Assembly: GCF_029229925.1 (NCBI RefSeq)
Contig: NZ_CP107254.1
Span: forward strand, 620,001-684,000
Origin: Halorhabdus sp. BNX81
GTDB lineage: Archaea > Halobacteriota > Halobacteria > Halobacteriales > Haloarculaceae
Reading direction: 5' to 3'
Length of the DNA stretch: 64,000 bases
Shown here: piece by piece, positions 26,825 to 33,491 of the stretch
Position numbering within the stretch: position 1 is the first letter of the stretch
Layout: each line of letters starts with the position of its first letter
Notes under the pieces: generated by a model
What the model saw: the letters and a program-made list of their open reading frames with translations, nothing else
What the model was told of the DNA's origin: nothing
Databases searched by the model: none
Position numbers and translations under genes: made by a program

Positions 26825-26956
26825 GACTGCATCGCCGGACAGCCGATACAAAGCCGGTTCGGTTCGTGGCGTGGACGGCTCGGAATAGCGAGCGGCCCTG
26901 ATCGTGGCCGAGCGTGACTCGAAAGGGAAATACGCCCCTGCCGATACACTCCCCCT

Positions 26957-28306
26957 ATGGATCTCCTCGCATTCGCCCGGGCCGCGCGAGCAACTGGCCC
27001 GATCTGTGACGCGTGTCTCGGCCGGCCGGTCGCCGACCGGAGTTTCGGACTCACGAACACCGAGCGCGGCCGTGCGTTACGGACCACCGTCGCACTGGAC
27101 GACGACGAACCGATCGACGCTCCCGACGAGTGCTGGGTGTGTGAGGGTGCCTGCGAGGATTTCGACGACTGGGCCGACCGCGCCGCCGACGCCATCGCCG
27201 AGTACGACTTCGACACCTACCAGGTCGGGACGCGCGTCCCCGCACTGATCGAGGAGAACGAGCGCCTGCTCAGAGAGGACGCCGGCCTCGAAGCTGACGC
27301 GGGCGAACCGCTCAAGGGGGAGTTCAACCGCGAGGTCGGCAAGCGTCTGGGCGGGCAGATCGACGCCGCGGTCGACTTCGAACGCCCTGACGTTCAGCTC
27401 CTGCTCGACCTCGAAGCCGATAGCGTCGAGGTCCAGGTCAACTCCGCGTTCGTCTACGGTCGCTATCGGAAGATCAAGCGCGACATCCCCCAGACGGAGT
27501 GGCCCTGTAACGACTGCAACGCCACCGGCACCGTCGACGGCAAGCCCTGTGAGGGTTGTGACGGGACGGGCTATCGCTACGACGAGAGCGTCGAGGAACT
27601 CACCGCGCCGGTCGTCCGCGAGGCGATGGACGGTTCCCGGGCGGTCTTCCACGGAGCCGGTCGCGAGGACGTCGACGCGCGCATGCTCGGCACCGGTCGC
27701 CCGTTCGTGATAGAGGTCAAAGAGCCCCGAACCCGCGACGTGGACGTCGAGGATCTTCAGGACGACATCAACGACTTCGCCGACGGGAAGGTCGAGGTCG
27801 AGGGGCTCGCGCTCGCGACTCACGACATGGTCGAGCGCGTCAAGGAACACGACGCGAGCAAGACCTACCGGATGACCGTCGCGTTCGAGGAGGATGTCGA
27901 CCGGGAGGACTTCGAATCGGCTCTCGCGGAACTCGAAGGGAAGACGATCGAGCAGCGGACGCCAAACCGCGTCGCCCATCGCCGCGGCGACATCGTTCGA
28001 ACCCGTGACGTCTACGCCATCGATGGCAAACTCGACCCGGACGGCGAAGGGATGGAACTGGCTGTCGGAGCGGAAGCCGACGACTCCGGCACGTCCACAG
28101 CCAACCACGCCACGATCGAGGTCCACGGCGAGGGCGGCCTCTACGTGAAGGAACTCGTCTCCGGCGACGAGGGGCGAACCGAACCCAGTCTCGCCGGGCT
28201 GCTCGACATCGCTGCCGAGGTGACGGCACTCGATGTCCTCGATGTCGAAGGCGAGGACGAACCGTTCGAACGCGAGCCGTTCTTCCGGGACGCCCGAGCG
28301 GAATGA
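26957..28306 (+). CDS. pus10: tRNA pseudouridine synthase Pus10
   Basis: A 449-residue enzyme. The N-terminus has a zinc site formed by CDAC and CWVC, followed by a THUMP-like RNA-binding region. The middle carries CNDCNATG and CEGCDGTGYRY, a typical Pus10 zinc-ribbon insertion. The catalytic Asp lies in GREDVDARMLGTGRPF around residue 236-238. The archaeal enzyme makes pseudouridine 54 and 55 in tRNA. It overlaps the RNase HII gene downstream as ATGA. Confidence 0.92.
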   Translation: MDLLAFARAARATGPICDACLGRPVADRSFGLTNTERGRALRTTVALDDDEPIDAPDECWVCEGACEDFDDWADRAADAIAEYDFDTYQVGTRVPALIEENERLLREDAGLEADAGEPLKGEFNREVGKRLGGQIDAAVDFERPDVQLLLDLEADSVEVQVNSAFVYGRYRKIKRDIPQTEWPCNDCNATGTVDGKPCEGCDGTGYRYDESVEELTAPVVREAMDGSRAVFHGAGREDVDARMLGTGRPFVIEVKEPRTRDVDVEDLQDDINDFADGKVEVEGLALATHDMVERVKEHDASKTYRMTVAFEEDVDREDFESALAELEGKTIEQRTPNRVAHRRGDIVRTRDVYAIDGKLDPDGEGMELAVGAEADDSGTSTANHATIEVHGEGGLYVKELVSGDEGRTEPSLAGLLDIAAEVTALDVLDVEGEDEPFEREPFFRDARAE

Positions 28307-29052
28307 CGGGGAGTGGCGACGGTTCGACCGCCGGTGAGGACTCCGCCGACGCGGACGAGCACGCGCCCGGCGAGCGAACGTGCCTCGATGACTGGACCGA
28401 CGACGGGAGCGATCTCCGGGCCGGCGTCGACGAGGCCGGCAAGGGGCCGGTGCTGGGATCGATGTTCGCGGCCTGCGTCGTCGCCGACCCCGCCGATCTG
28501 CCCGACGACGTCGACGACTCGAAGGACCTCTCGGCCGAGCGCCGCGAGGAACTCGCGGCCGTCGTTCGCGATCGAGCGCACGCCGTGGCAGTCAGCGAGA
28601 TCCCGGTCGCGCGGATCGACGACCCCGAGACCGACATGAACACGCTCACCGTCGCGGCCCACGCCGAAGCACTCGAACCAGTCGCCAGCGACGGACTCAC
28701 CGCCTACCTCGACGCCGGTGACACCAACGCCGTCCGCTTCGAGCGCCGTGTCGCCGACCGGATCGAGGCCGATCTCGATCTCCGGGCCGAGCATGGCGCT
28801 GACGCGTCCTATCTGATCGTCGGGGCGGCGAGCATCATCGCCAAAGTCGAACGCGACGCCCATGTTGCGGAGCTTGCGGCCGAGTACGGCGACCTCGGCA
28901 GCGGCTACCCCGGCGATTCGACGACCCGGGACTTTCTGGAGGACTATATTGAAGCACACGGCGAACTCCCGGCGTGTGCGCGAGAGTCGTGGCAGACGAG
29001 CCGCGACGTCCGTAACGCGGCCGGGCAGGCCGCTCTCGATGATTTTGATTGA
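28303..29052 (+). CDS. rnhB: Ribonuclease HII
   Basis: A 249-residue enzyme with the type 2 RNase H motif GVDEAGKGPVLGSM (Asp and Glu catalytic), VDDSKDLS, a later acidic residue in YLDAGDTNAV and SIIAKVERDAHV. It removes RNA from RNA:DNA hybrids. An acidic, probably disordered extension of about 38 residues precedes the domain and is unusual for the family. The start overlaps the pus10 stop by 4 nt, so translational coupling is likely. Confidence 0.93.
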   Translation: MTGSGDGSTAGEDSADADEHAPGERTCLDDWTDDGSDLRAGVDEAGKGPVLGSMFAACVVADPADLPDDVDDSKDLSAERREELAAVVRDRAHAVAVSEIPVARIDDPETDMNTLTVAAHAEALEPVASDGLTAYLDAGDTNAVRFERRVADRIEADLDLRAEHGADASYLIVGAASIIAKVERDAHVAELAAEYGDLGSGYPGDSTTRDFLEDYIEAHGELPACARESWQTSRDVRNAAGQAALDDFD

Positions 29053-29059
29053 TGGGCAT

Positions 29060-29067
29060 ATTCAGGG
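29060..29067. repeat. 8-bp target-site duplication, left copy
   Basis: ATTCAGGG immediately precedes the left inverted repeat of the element at 29068-29601. An identical ATTCAGGG immediately follows the right end at 29602-29609. An 8-bp direct duplication is a typical mark of transposition by, for example, IS6- or IS1595-type enzymes. Confidence 0.8.
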
Positions 29068-29601
29068 GGTGGTGTTCAGATAAGCACCGATCAAAGAGCC
29101 TATTTCTGCCGGCGAATCGGCTAAATCCTGGTGGCCTGCGAAAATCGAAGATTTTCGGGCGACCAGAAGACTACGTCTTCTGGTAAAATGAAAGGGCGAG
29201 GCACGCGTGGCGGCTGCGAGGCGGTTGCACCGCCTCGAATGGAGACGGCGACGCCGTCTCCCTGCCGCCACGGTTTGCGGAGGTCGGCGACGCCGACCTC
29301 CCTTTCCGGGAACCCCGGCGACGCAAGCCGCGAGGCGGCAGAGCCGCCTTGCGAGGCGGTTTCACCGCCTCGAACTCGCGGCGCACAGCGCCGCGCATGG
29401 CCCGTGCGAACGGGCGCTTCGCGCCCGTGAGCAGACACTGCAGGCCGCAACGCGGCCGAAGTCGTTCGAAAGACCTGCGGTCTTTCGTGATGACGAGAGA
29501 GCGAAGCTCTCTCGAACCACGCACAGCGAGCCGCGGGACCGGAACTGACGAGGGCTTTCTGGCTGGTTTCAATCATCTCGAATCCTTATCTGAACACTAC
29601 C
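29068..29601. mobile_element. 534-bp non-autonomous transposon-like element (copy 2) carrying a palindrome array
   Basis: The ends are inverted repeats, GGTGGTGTTCAGATAAG at 29068-29084 and, on the opposite strand, GGTAGTGTTCAGATAAG at 29585-29601. The element is bordered by perfect 8-bp duplications. No transposase frame is present. It shares end sequences and internal blocks with the 192-bp element at 4861-5052, but its interior contains a long run of distinct palindromes (29139-29514). It fills most of the 705-nt gap between rnhB and vapB. The autonomous parent must lie outside the window or be lost. Confidence 0.85.
29139..29514. repeat. Array of twelve different palindromes, each with a 3-nt centre
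   Basis: The palindromes (arm length, centre) are: 29139-29157 (8, GAA); 29162-29184 (10, TAC); 29217-29237 (9, TGC); 29241-29261 (9, GAC); 29279-29301 (10, GAC); 29333-29349 (7, AGA); 29352-29372 (9, TTC); 29377-29395 (8, ACA); 29410-29428 (8, TTC); 29443-29457 (6, AAC); 29467-29487 (9, TGC); 29494-29514 (9, GAA). All arms listed are perfect. The arm sequences mostly differ from each other; 29217-29237 and 29352-29372 share the arm CGAGGCGGT. Any transcript would fold into a row of tight 3-nt-loop hairpins. Confidence 0.85.
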
Positions 29602-29609
29602 ATTCAGGG
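29602..29609. repeat. 8-bp target-site duplication, right copy
   Basis: ATTCAGGG, identical to 29060-29067 on the other side of the element. Confidence 0.8.
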
Positions 29610-29716
29610 TGCGAACATCCGGCTGCCTTCTCCCACGACGATATTCCTGCACCTTCGCGCTGTGATCGCTGTCTATTCCCAAATAGATTCGACCGTACGG
29701 GATCTCAGTGAGGATT

Positions 29717-29736
29717 GTGGGAAGATTTTTACCCAC
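29717..29736. promoter_or_regulatory. Inverted repeat and AT-rich core upstream of vapB
   Basis: GTGGG and CCCAC flank AAGATTTTTA, about 22-41 nt before the vapB start at 29758. The AT core is at TATA-box distance. Autoregulation by the VapBC complex through such a site is common in the family; binding here is inferred. Confidence 0.4.
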
Positions 29737-29757
29737 TCCCCAACTAGTCATACCCAC

Positions 29758-30018
29758 ATGAGCAAAACCGCCGAGGCCGACGATCGGGGGCGGATCGTCA
29801 TTCCGCATGAAATCCGAGAGAAGCACGGCGATCGGTATCGGGTCGTTGAACTCGATGATCGGGTCGAACTCATTCCGATCAACCGGGATCCAATCGAAGG
29901 GCTTCGAGATGCCGTCGGCGATACGTTCGACGGAAATTCGATCGCCGAGATCAAAGAGCAGGCACGGACGGCCGCCAGGGAAGCTGCGGTCGAGGATCTC
30001 TCGGACTCGTCGCAATGA
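29758..30018 (+). CDS. vapB: AbrB/SpoVT-type antitoxin (VapB)
   Basis: An 86-residue protein with a swapped-hairpin AbrB/MazE domain at the N-terminus: EADDRGRIVIPHEIREKHG then YRVVELDDRVELIPI. The C-terminal half is acidic and helical, as expected for the part that wraps the toxin. The ATG at 29758 is chosen because the domain starts right after it. It overlaps the PIN toxin gene as ATGA. Confidence 0.87.
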   Translation: MSKTAEADDRGRIVIPHEIREKHGDRYRVVELDDRVELIPINRDPIEGLRDAVGDTFDGNSIAEIKEQARTAAREAAVEDLSDSSQ

Positions 30019-30392
30019 TCTACGCCGATACCGACTTTTTCATCGCGCTGGTCAAAGACGACGACTGGCTCCAGGAGCGTGCTGTCTCGATCGCCCGGGA
30101 GAACGATGGGCAGATCTACACGTCACGGGCAACGCTGCTCGAGTTGTTGATGATCTCCGACCGATTCGCGTTCGATCGCTTCGAGGCACTCAGCTACGTC
30201 CTCGAAATCGCGGACGTTCCCGAGGACGAATCCGTTCTCTTTCAGGCGGCGGATTACATGGAACAGTACGACCTCACGGCATTCGACGCCTACCACGTCG
30301 CCTATGCTGACGCCGATCCCATCGTCTCCTCGGACAAAGCGTTCGACGACCTCACCGACGACCGTATTCCGATCGAAGCAAAATCCCAGTAA
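30015..30392 (+). CDS. vapC: PIN-domain toxin (VapC)
   Basis: A 125-residue PIN ribonuclease of standard VapC length. Acidic residues are at the expected places: MIYADTDFFIAL (Asp5/Asp7), Glu in TLLELLMI, LTAFDAYHVAYA and the final SSDKAFDDL. VapC toxins cut tRNA or rRNA and are neutralised by VapB, encoded 4 nt overlapping upstream. The module stands between the palindrome-bearing element and the duplicated dapD tail. Confidence 0.9.
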   Translation: MIYADTDFFIALVKDDDWLQERAVSIARENDGQIYTSRATLLELLMISDRFAFDRFEALSYVLEIADVPEDESVLFQAADYMEQYDLTAFDAYHVAYADADPIVSSDKAFDDLTDDRIPIEAKSQ

Positions 30393-30402
30393 TTGCGTTC
30401 CT

Positions 30403-30483
30403 GCACGCGGATGCTCTTCCCGCAACGCGTTTTCTCTCTTACTCCCGCAACGCGTCCTCTCGCTCGGCTCCTTCCAGCGTCTC
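30403..30483 (-). repeat. Second copy of the dapD 3' end
   Basis: On the minus strand 30439-30483 encodes ETLEGAEREDALRE followed by TAA, identical in protein to the last 14 residues of DapD (30613-30657). The two 45-nt segments differ at three positions and all three changes are synonymous. Similarity continues past the stop with GCATCCGCGTGC in both copies (30403-30414 and 30595-30606). Upstream of ETLEG the copy diverges completely. There is no start codon, so this is a tail fragment and not a gene. Confidence 0.75.
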
Positions 30484-30612
30484 GCTCCCACCTTTTTCAT
30501 CGTCGGGTGCGCCTTCGGCGCACCACTCCTTGAAAAATCTGGACCAAAAAGGCGCTCACTCCCTTCGGTCGCTCGCGTGAACCGCGTGCCGCAGGCACGC
30601 GGATGCTTTCCG
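30484..30612. repeat. Short spacer with two more 3-nt-centred palindromes
   Basis: Between the two dapD tails lie GGTGCGCC-TTC-GGCGCACC (30506-30524, 8-bp arms) and CCGCGTGCC-GCA-GGCACGCGG (30582-30602, 9-bp arms). They have the same design as the twelve palindromes in the 29.1-29.5 kb element. Runs of A/T (CTTTTTCATC, GAAAAATC, CAAAAAGG) separate them. Either could also act as the dapD terminator on the minus strand. Confidence 0.6.
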
Positions 30613-31440
30613 TTACTCCCGCAAGGCGTCCTCCCGCTCGGCTCCTTCCAACGTCTCCTCCTCGACGTGGGTCGCAACCACGGCCGGCTTGAACGCGCCG
30701 CCGTCGAAGAGGTCGTGCTCGCCGATGGAGGACTCGACAAACCGCTGGAATGCCCGACGTTCGGGCGGCAACTCGCCGTAGAGAATCTCCTCCTCGACTA
30801 AGTCATAGACGGGAATCCGGGGGGATAACAGCGTATCCTCGCCGACCACCGAGTTCTCGCCGACGACGAACCCCGAGGTGACACGACTGCCGGCTCCCAG
30901 TGCCACGCCGTCCTCGACGATCACCGGCGCGTCCTCGACGGGTTCGAGCACGCCACCGATGACGGTGTTCGCGCCGAGTTTCACGTCGTCGCCGATCTGA
31001 GCGCACGACCCGACGACATCGTTGGAGTCCACGAGCGTGCCGTCGCCGACGTGCGCACCGATGTTTACGAACGCCGGACTCATCAGGATCGCATCGCTGC
31101 CCACGTAGGCACCGCGTCGGATGACGGTCCCGTCAGGTGTGTTTCGGGTGCCACGCTCGCCAAGGTCAGCGGTCTCCCGAAGCGGGAGCACGTCGTGGTA
31201 GGTCACGTCGCCGTACTCGCGGGCCTGGGTGTCCCGCAGAGTAAAATTCAGCAGGATGCCCTGCTTGACCCAGGCGTTGGCTTCCCAGCTATCGCCTCGT
31301 TTTTCGGCCGCCCGAACCTCACCGGCCTCCAGTGCTTCGAGGAAGCGATCCAGGGTGGCCTGCTGGTCCTCAGTGAGATCAGCAGGTGTCAGGTCGTCCG
31401 ATCGATCCCAGAGCGTCTCGATATCGCTTTCCAGACTCAT
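30613..31440 (-). CDS. dapD: 2,3,4,5-tetrahydropyridine-2,6-dicarboxylate N-succinyltransferase
   Basis: A 275-residue acyltransferase with a left-handed beta-helix built of hexapeptide repeats (VIRRGAYVGSDAILM, VNIGAHVGDGTLVDS, VGSCAQIGDDVKLGANTVIGG, VVEDGVALGAGSRV). It performs the succinylation step of the diaminopimelate route to lysine. It is the last gene of dapA-dapB-dapD and starts 1 nt after the dapB stop. The 3' 45 nt recur about 170 nt downstream. Confidence 0.93.
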   Translation of the reverse strand: MSLESDIETLWDRSDDLTPADLTEDQQATLDRFLEALEAGEVRAAEKRGDSWEANAWVKQGILLNFTLRDTQAREYGDVTYHDVLPLRETADLGERGTRNTPDGTVIRRGAYVGSDAILMSPAFVNIGAHVGDGTLVDSNDVVGSCAQIGDDVKLGANTVIGGVLEPVEDAPVIVEDGVALGAGSRVTSGFVVGENSVVGEDTLLSPRIPVYDLVEEEILYGELPPERRAFQRFVESSIGEHDLFDGGAFKPAVVATHVEEETLEGAEREDALRE

Positions 31441-31441
31441 G

Positions 31442-32206
31442 TTAGCCCTCGATTACGTCCCCGAAGGTATAGAATCCCTGGTCGCGGCTAGCGACCCAAA
31501 CCGCGGCGTCAAGTGCGCCAGCGGCGAAAACCCCGCGATCCTCAGCGCGATGGGTCAGCGTCACCACTTCGTCGTTGCCCGCGAACATGAGTTCGTGCTC
31601 GCCACGGACATCACCGGCTCGTCGGACGTGGACGCCGACTTCTCCTGCTTCGCGCGGGTCGATACCTTCGCGGCCGTAGACCTCCTCGAAGTCCTCCTCG
31701 CGTTCCTCGGCGAGTGCTTCGAGCAGCGTCTTCGCCGTGCCGCTCGGCGCGTCCTGCTTGCCGTTGTGGTGGGTCTCGGTCAGTTCCACATCGTAGCCGG
31801 GCAATGCTTCCGCGGCTGCCCGGACGGTCGACAACAGTGCCTGGATCCCGCGGGCGAAGTTCGCGGCCTTCAGGACAGCCACGTCTTCGCTTGCAGCCTC
31901 CAGTTCGTCGAGTTGCTCGTCCTCGAAGCCGGTCGTCCCGGTCACGAGCGGGACGCCCGCCTCGGCGCAGGCGTCGGCGAAGGCGACGGTCGCCTCGGGG
32001 ACTGAGAAGTCGACGATCGCGTCGGGTTCGTGCGTCGCCAGCAGCGCCCCGATATCAGCCGGTTCGTGGACCGGGGTGCCGGCGACCGTCCCTTCGTCCG
32101 TGGCGTCGACGGCGAAGCCGACCGTCACGTCCTCGCGATCGCCCGCCGTCTCGATGACTGTCCGTCCCATGCGACCTGCCGCGCCGGTGACGCCAACTCG
32201 TATCAT
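31442..32206 (-). CDS. dapB: 4-hydroxy-tetrahydrodipicolinate reductase
   Basis: A 254-residue reductase. The nucleotide-binding motif VGVTGAAGRMGRTV is at the N-terminus and the substrate/catalytic motif ETHHNGKQDAPSGTA is near residue 150. FDF-like NFARGIQ and AGDVRGEHELMF follow the family. It reduces the DapA product in lysine synthesis. The ATG at 32206 is used since the Rossmann strand starts immediately after it. It sits 31 nt after dapA and 1 nt before dapD. Confidence 0.94.
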   Translation of the reverse strand: MIRVGVTGAAGRMGRTVIETAGDREDVTVGFAVDATDEGTVAGTPVHEPADIGALLATHEPDAIVDFSVPEATVAFADACAEAGVPLVTGTTGFEDEQLDELEAASEDVAVLKAANFARGIQALLSTVRAAAEALPGYDVELTETHHNGKQDAPSGTAKTLLEALAEEREEDFEEVYGREGIDPREAGEVGVHVRRAGDVRGEHELMFAGNDEVVTLTHRAEDRGVFAAGALDAAVWVASRDQGFYTFGDVIEG

Positions 32207-32237
32207 ACCCCTCGCTCCGTCCTCGGTCCCGGAATGG

Positions 32238-33161
32238 TTATCGATCCGTCGTCTCGACCGGCGTCTCGACGTCGATCGGGTCGAGCTCGTCGAGCACGTC
32301 CCGGAGGTGGGCCCGGTGCTCATCGGCGAGCCGGGTCAGGGGCGACCGGAGTTCCGGCGAGCCGTGGCCCCGGATCGCCATCGCCTCCTTGACCGGGATC
32401 GGGTTCGTCTCGATGAACAACGCTCGGGCGAGCGGCCCGAGTTCGTGATGCAACTCCCGAGCGCGTTCGAAGTCACCCGCCAGCGCCGCCCCGACCATCG
32501 CACAGGTCCGGACCGGCTCGACGTTGGCGACGACGCTGATCGCCCCGCGCGCGCCGATCGACAGCATCGGCAGCGTCAGCGCGTCGTCGCCCGAGAGGAC
32601 GGTGAAGTCCTGCTCGCGGGTCCGTTCGACGATCTCAGTGATCTGGCCGAGATCGCCAGAGGCGGCCTTGAACGCCTGAATGTTCTCGTGGTCGGCCAGC
32701 GCGACCGCCGTGTCGGGGTCGATGTTCCGGCCCGTCCGTGAGGGGACGTTGTAGACGATCTGTGGCAGGTCGATCTCGTCGGCGATGGTCAGGTAATGTT
32801 CGCGGAGCCCGCGTTGTTCGGGCTTGTTGTAGTACGGCGAGATGAGCAGGAGGGCGTCCGCCCCGGCGTCTCGCGCTCGGCGGGACAGTGAAAGTGCTTC
32901 GCGGGTGTTGTTGCTCCCGGTGCCGGCGATGACTGGGACATCCTCGAGTGCTCCGGCGACGGCCTCGATCACTTCGACGTGTTCGTCGTGGGATAGCGTC
33001 GCGCTCTCGCCGGTCGAGCCGACGGGGACGACCCCGTCGACGCCGGCCGCTTCGAGCCGCCGGGCGTTCGCCCGCAGTTGGTCGAAATCGATGCGTTCGT
33101 CGTCTTCGAAGGGTGTCGTCATCGCGGGGTAGACGCCTTCGAACAGTGGTTGTGGTGGCAT
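32238..33161 (-). CDS. dapA: 4-hydroxy-tetrahydrodipicolinate synthase
   Basis: A 307-residue TIM-barrel lyase. The GSTGESATL motif binds pyruvate, Tyr137 lies in IVYNVPSRTG and the Schiff-base lysine is Lys165 in FKAASGD. It joins pyruvate and aspartate semialdehyde, the first committed step of lysine synthesis, and leads the dapA-dapB-dapD operon. It is of normal length. Confidence 0.94.
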   Translation of the reverse strand: MPPQPLFEGVYPAMTTPFEDDERIDFDQLRANARRLEAAGVDGVVPVGSTGESATLSHDEHVEVIEAVAGALEDVPVIAGTGSNNTREALSLSRRARDAGADALLLISPYYNKPEQRGLREHYLTIADEIDLPQIVYNVPSRTGRNIDPDTAVALADHENIQAFKAASGDLGQITEIVERTREQDFTVLSGDDALTLPMLSIGARGAISVVANVEPVRTCAMVGAALAGDFERARELHHELGPLARALFIETNPIPVKEAMAIRGHGSPELRSPLTRLADEHRAHLRDVLDELDPIDVETPVETTDR

Positions 33162-33491
33162 GGATGTGCGTGAAGTACTGGGTGATTACGGCGCTACATC
33201 AAAAAACCGACCCGAAACGAGGTCGCTACCCTCGCCTCGAGCCACTCAGGCTCGCTTCAGCTTCGGACGCGACGTGTGCCGACAACCCCTTTCGTTCCGA
33301 TCGGCCCCCTCCCCGTGACTCGGCTGACCGATTGTAGCCTGCAGTCGGGGTGTCGGCGTCATGTGTCTATTTCTCCCGCCGGATGACTTAGTGGTTACGT
33401 TCGTGACTGCTTGCGAACATGAGTTATTGATTGTGAGAATTAGGTCGGCACAGTCTTCCGTGTATACACCAACCATCGGGAAGTACAGCGT
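33162..33491. other. Divergent intergenic region between dapA and the histidine kinase
   Basis: A 330-nt region without a gene that must hold both promoters. A 5-bp inverted repeat with a 10-nt centre (GTTCG...CGAAC, 33399-33418) lies about 75-95 nt before the kinase start and is followed by an AT-rich GTTATTGATTGTGAG. I see no tRNA or structured RNA. Confidence 0.45.

Noticed and set aside
29121-29576. Open frames on both strands across the palindrome array (up to 151 codons)
   Set aside because: Palindromic GC-rich sequence lacks stops by chance; products are Arg/Pro/Ala-rich in all frames, and the bounded element explains the region better than a gene.
30123-30740. 205-codon minus-strand frame overlapping vapC and the dapD tail
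   Set aside because: It is antisense to vapC and only incidentally includes the duplicated dapD end in another frame.
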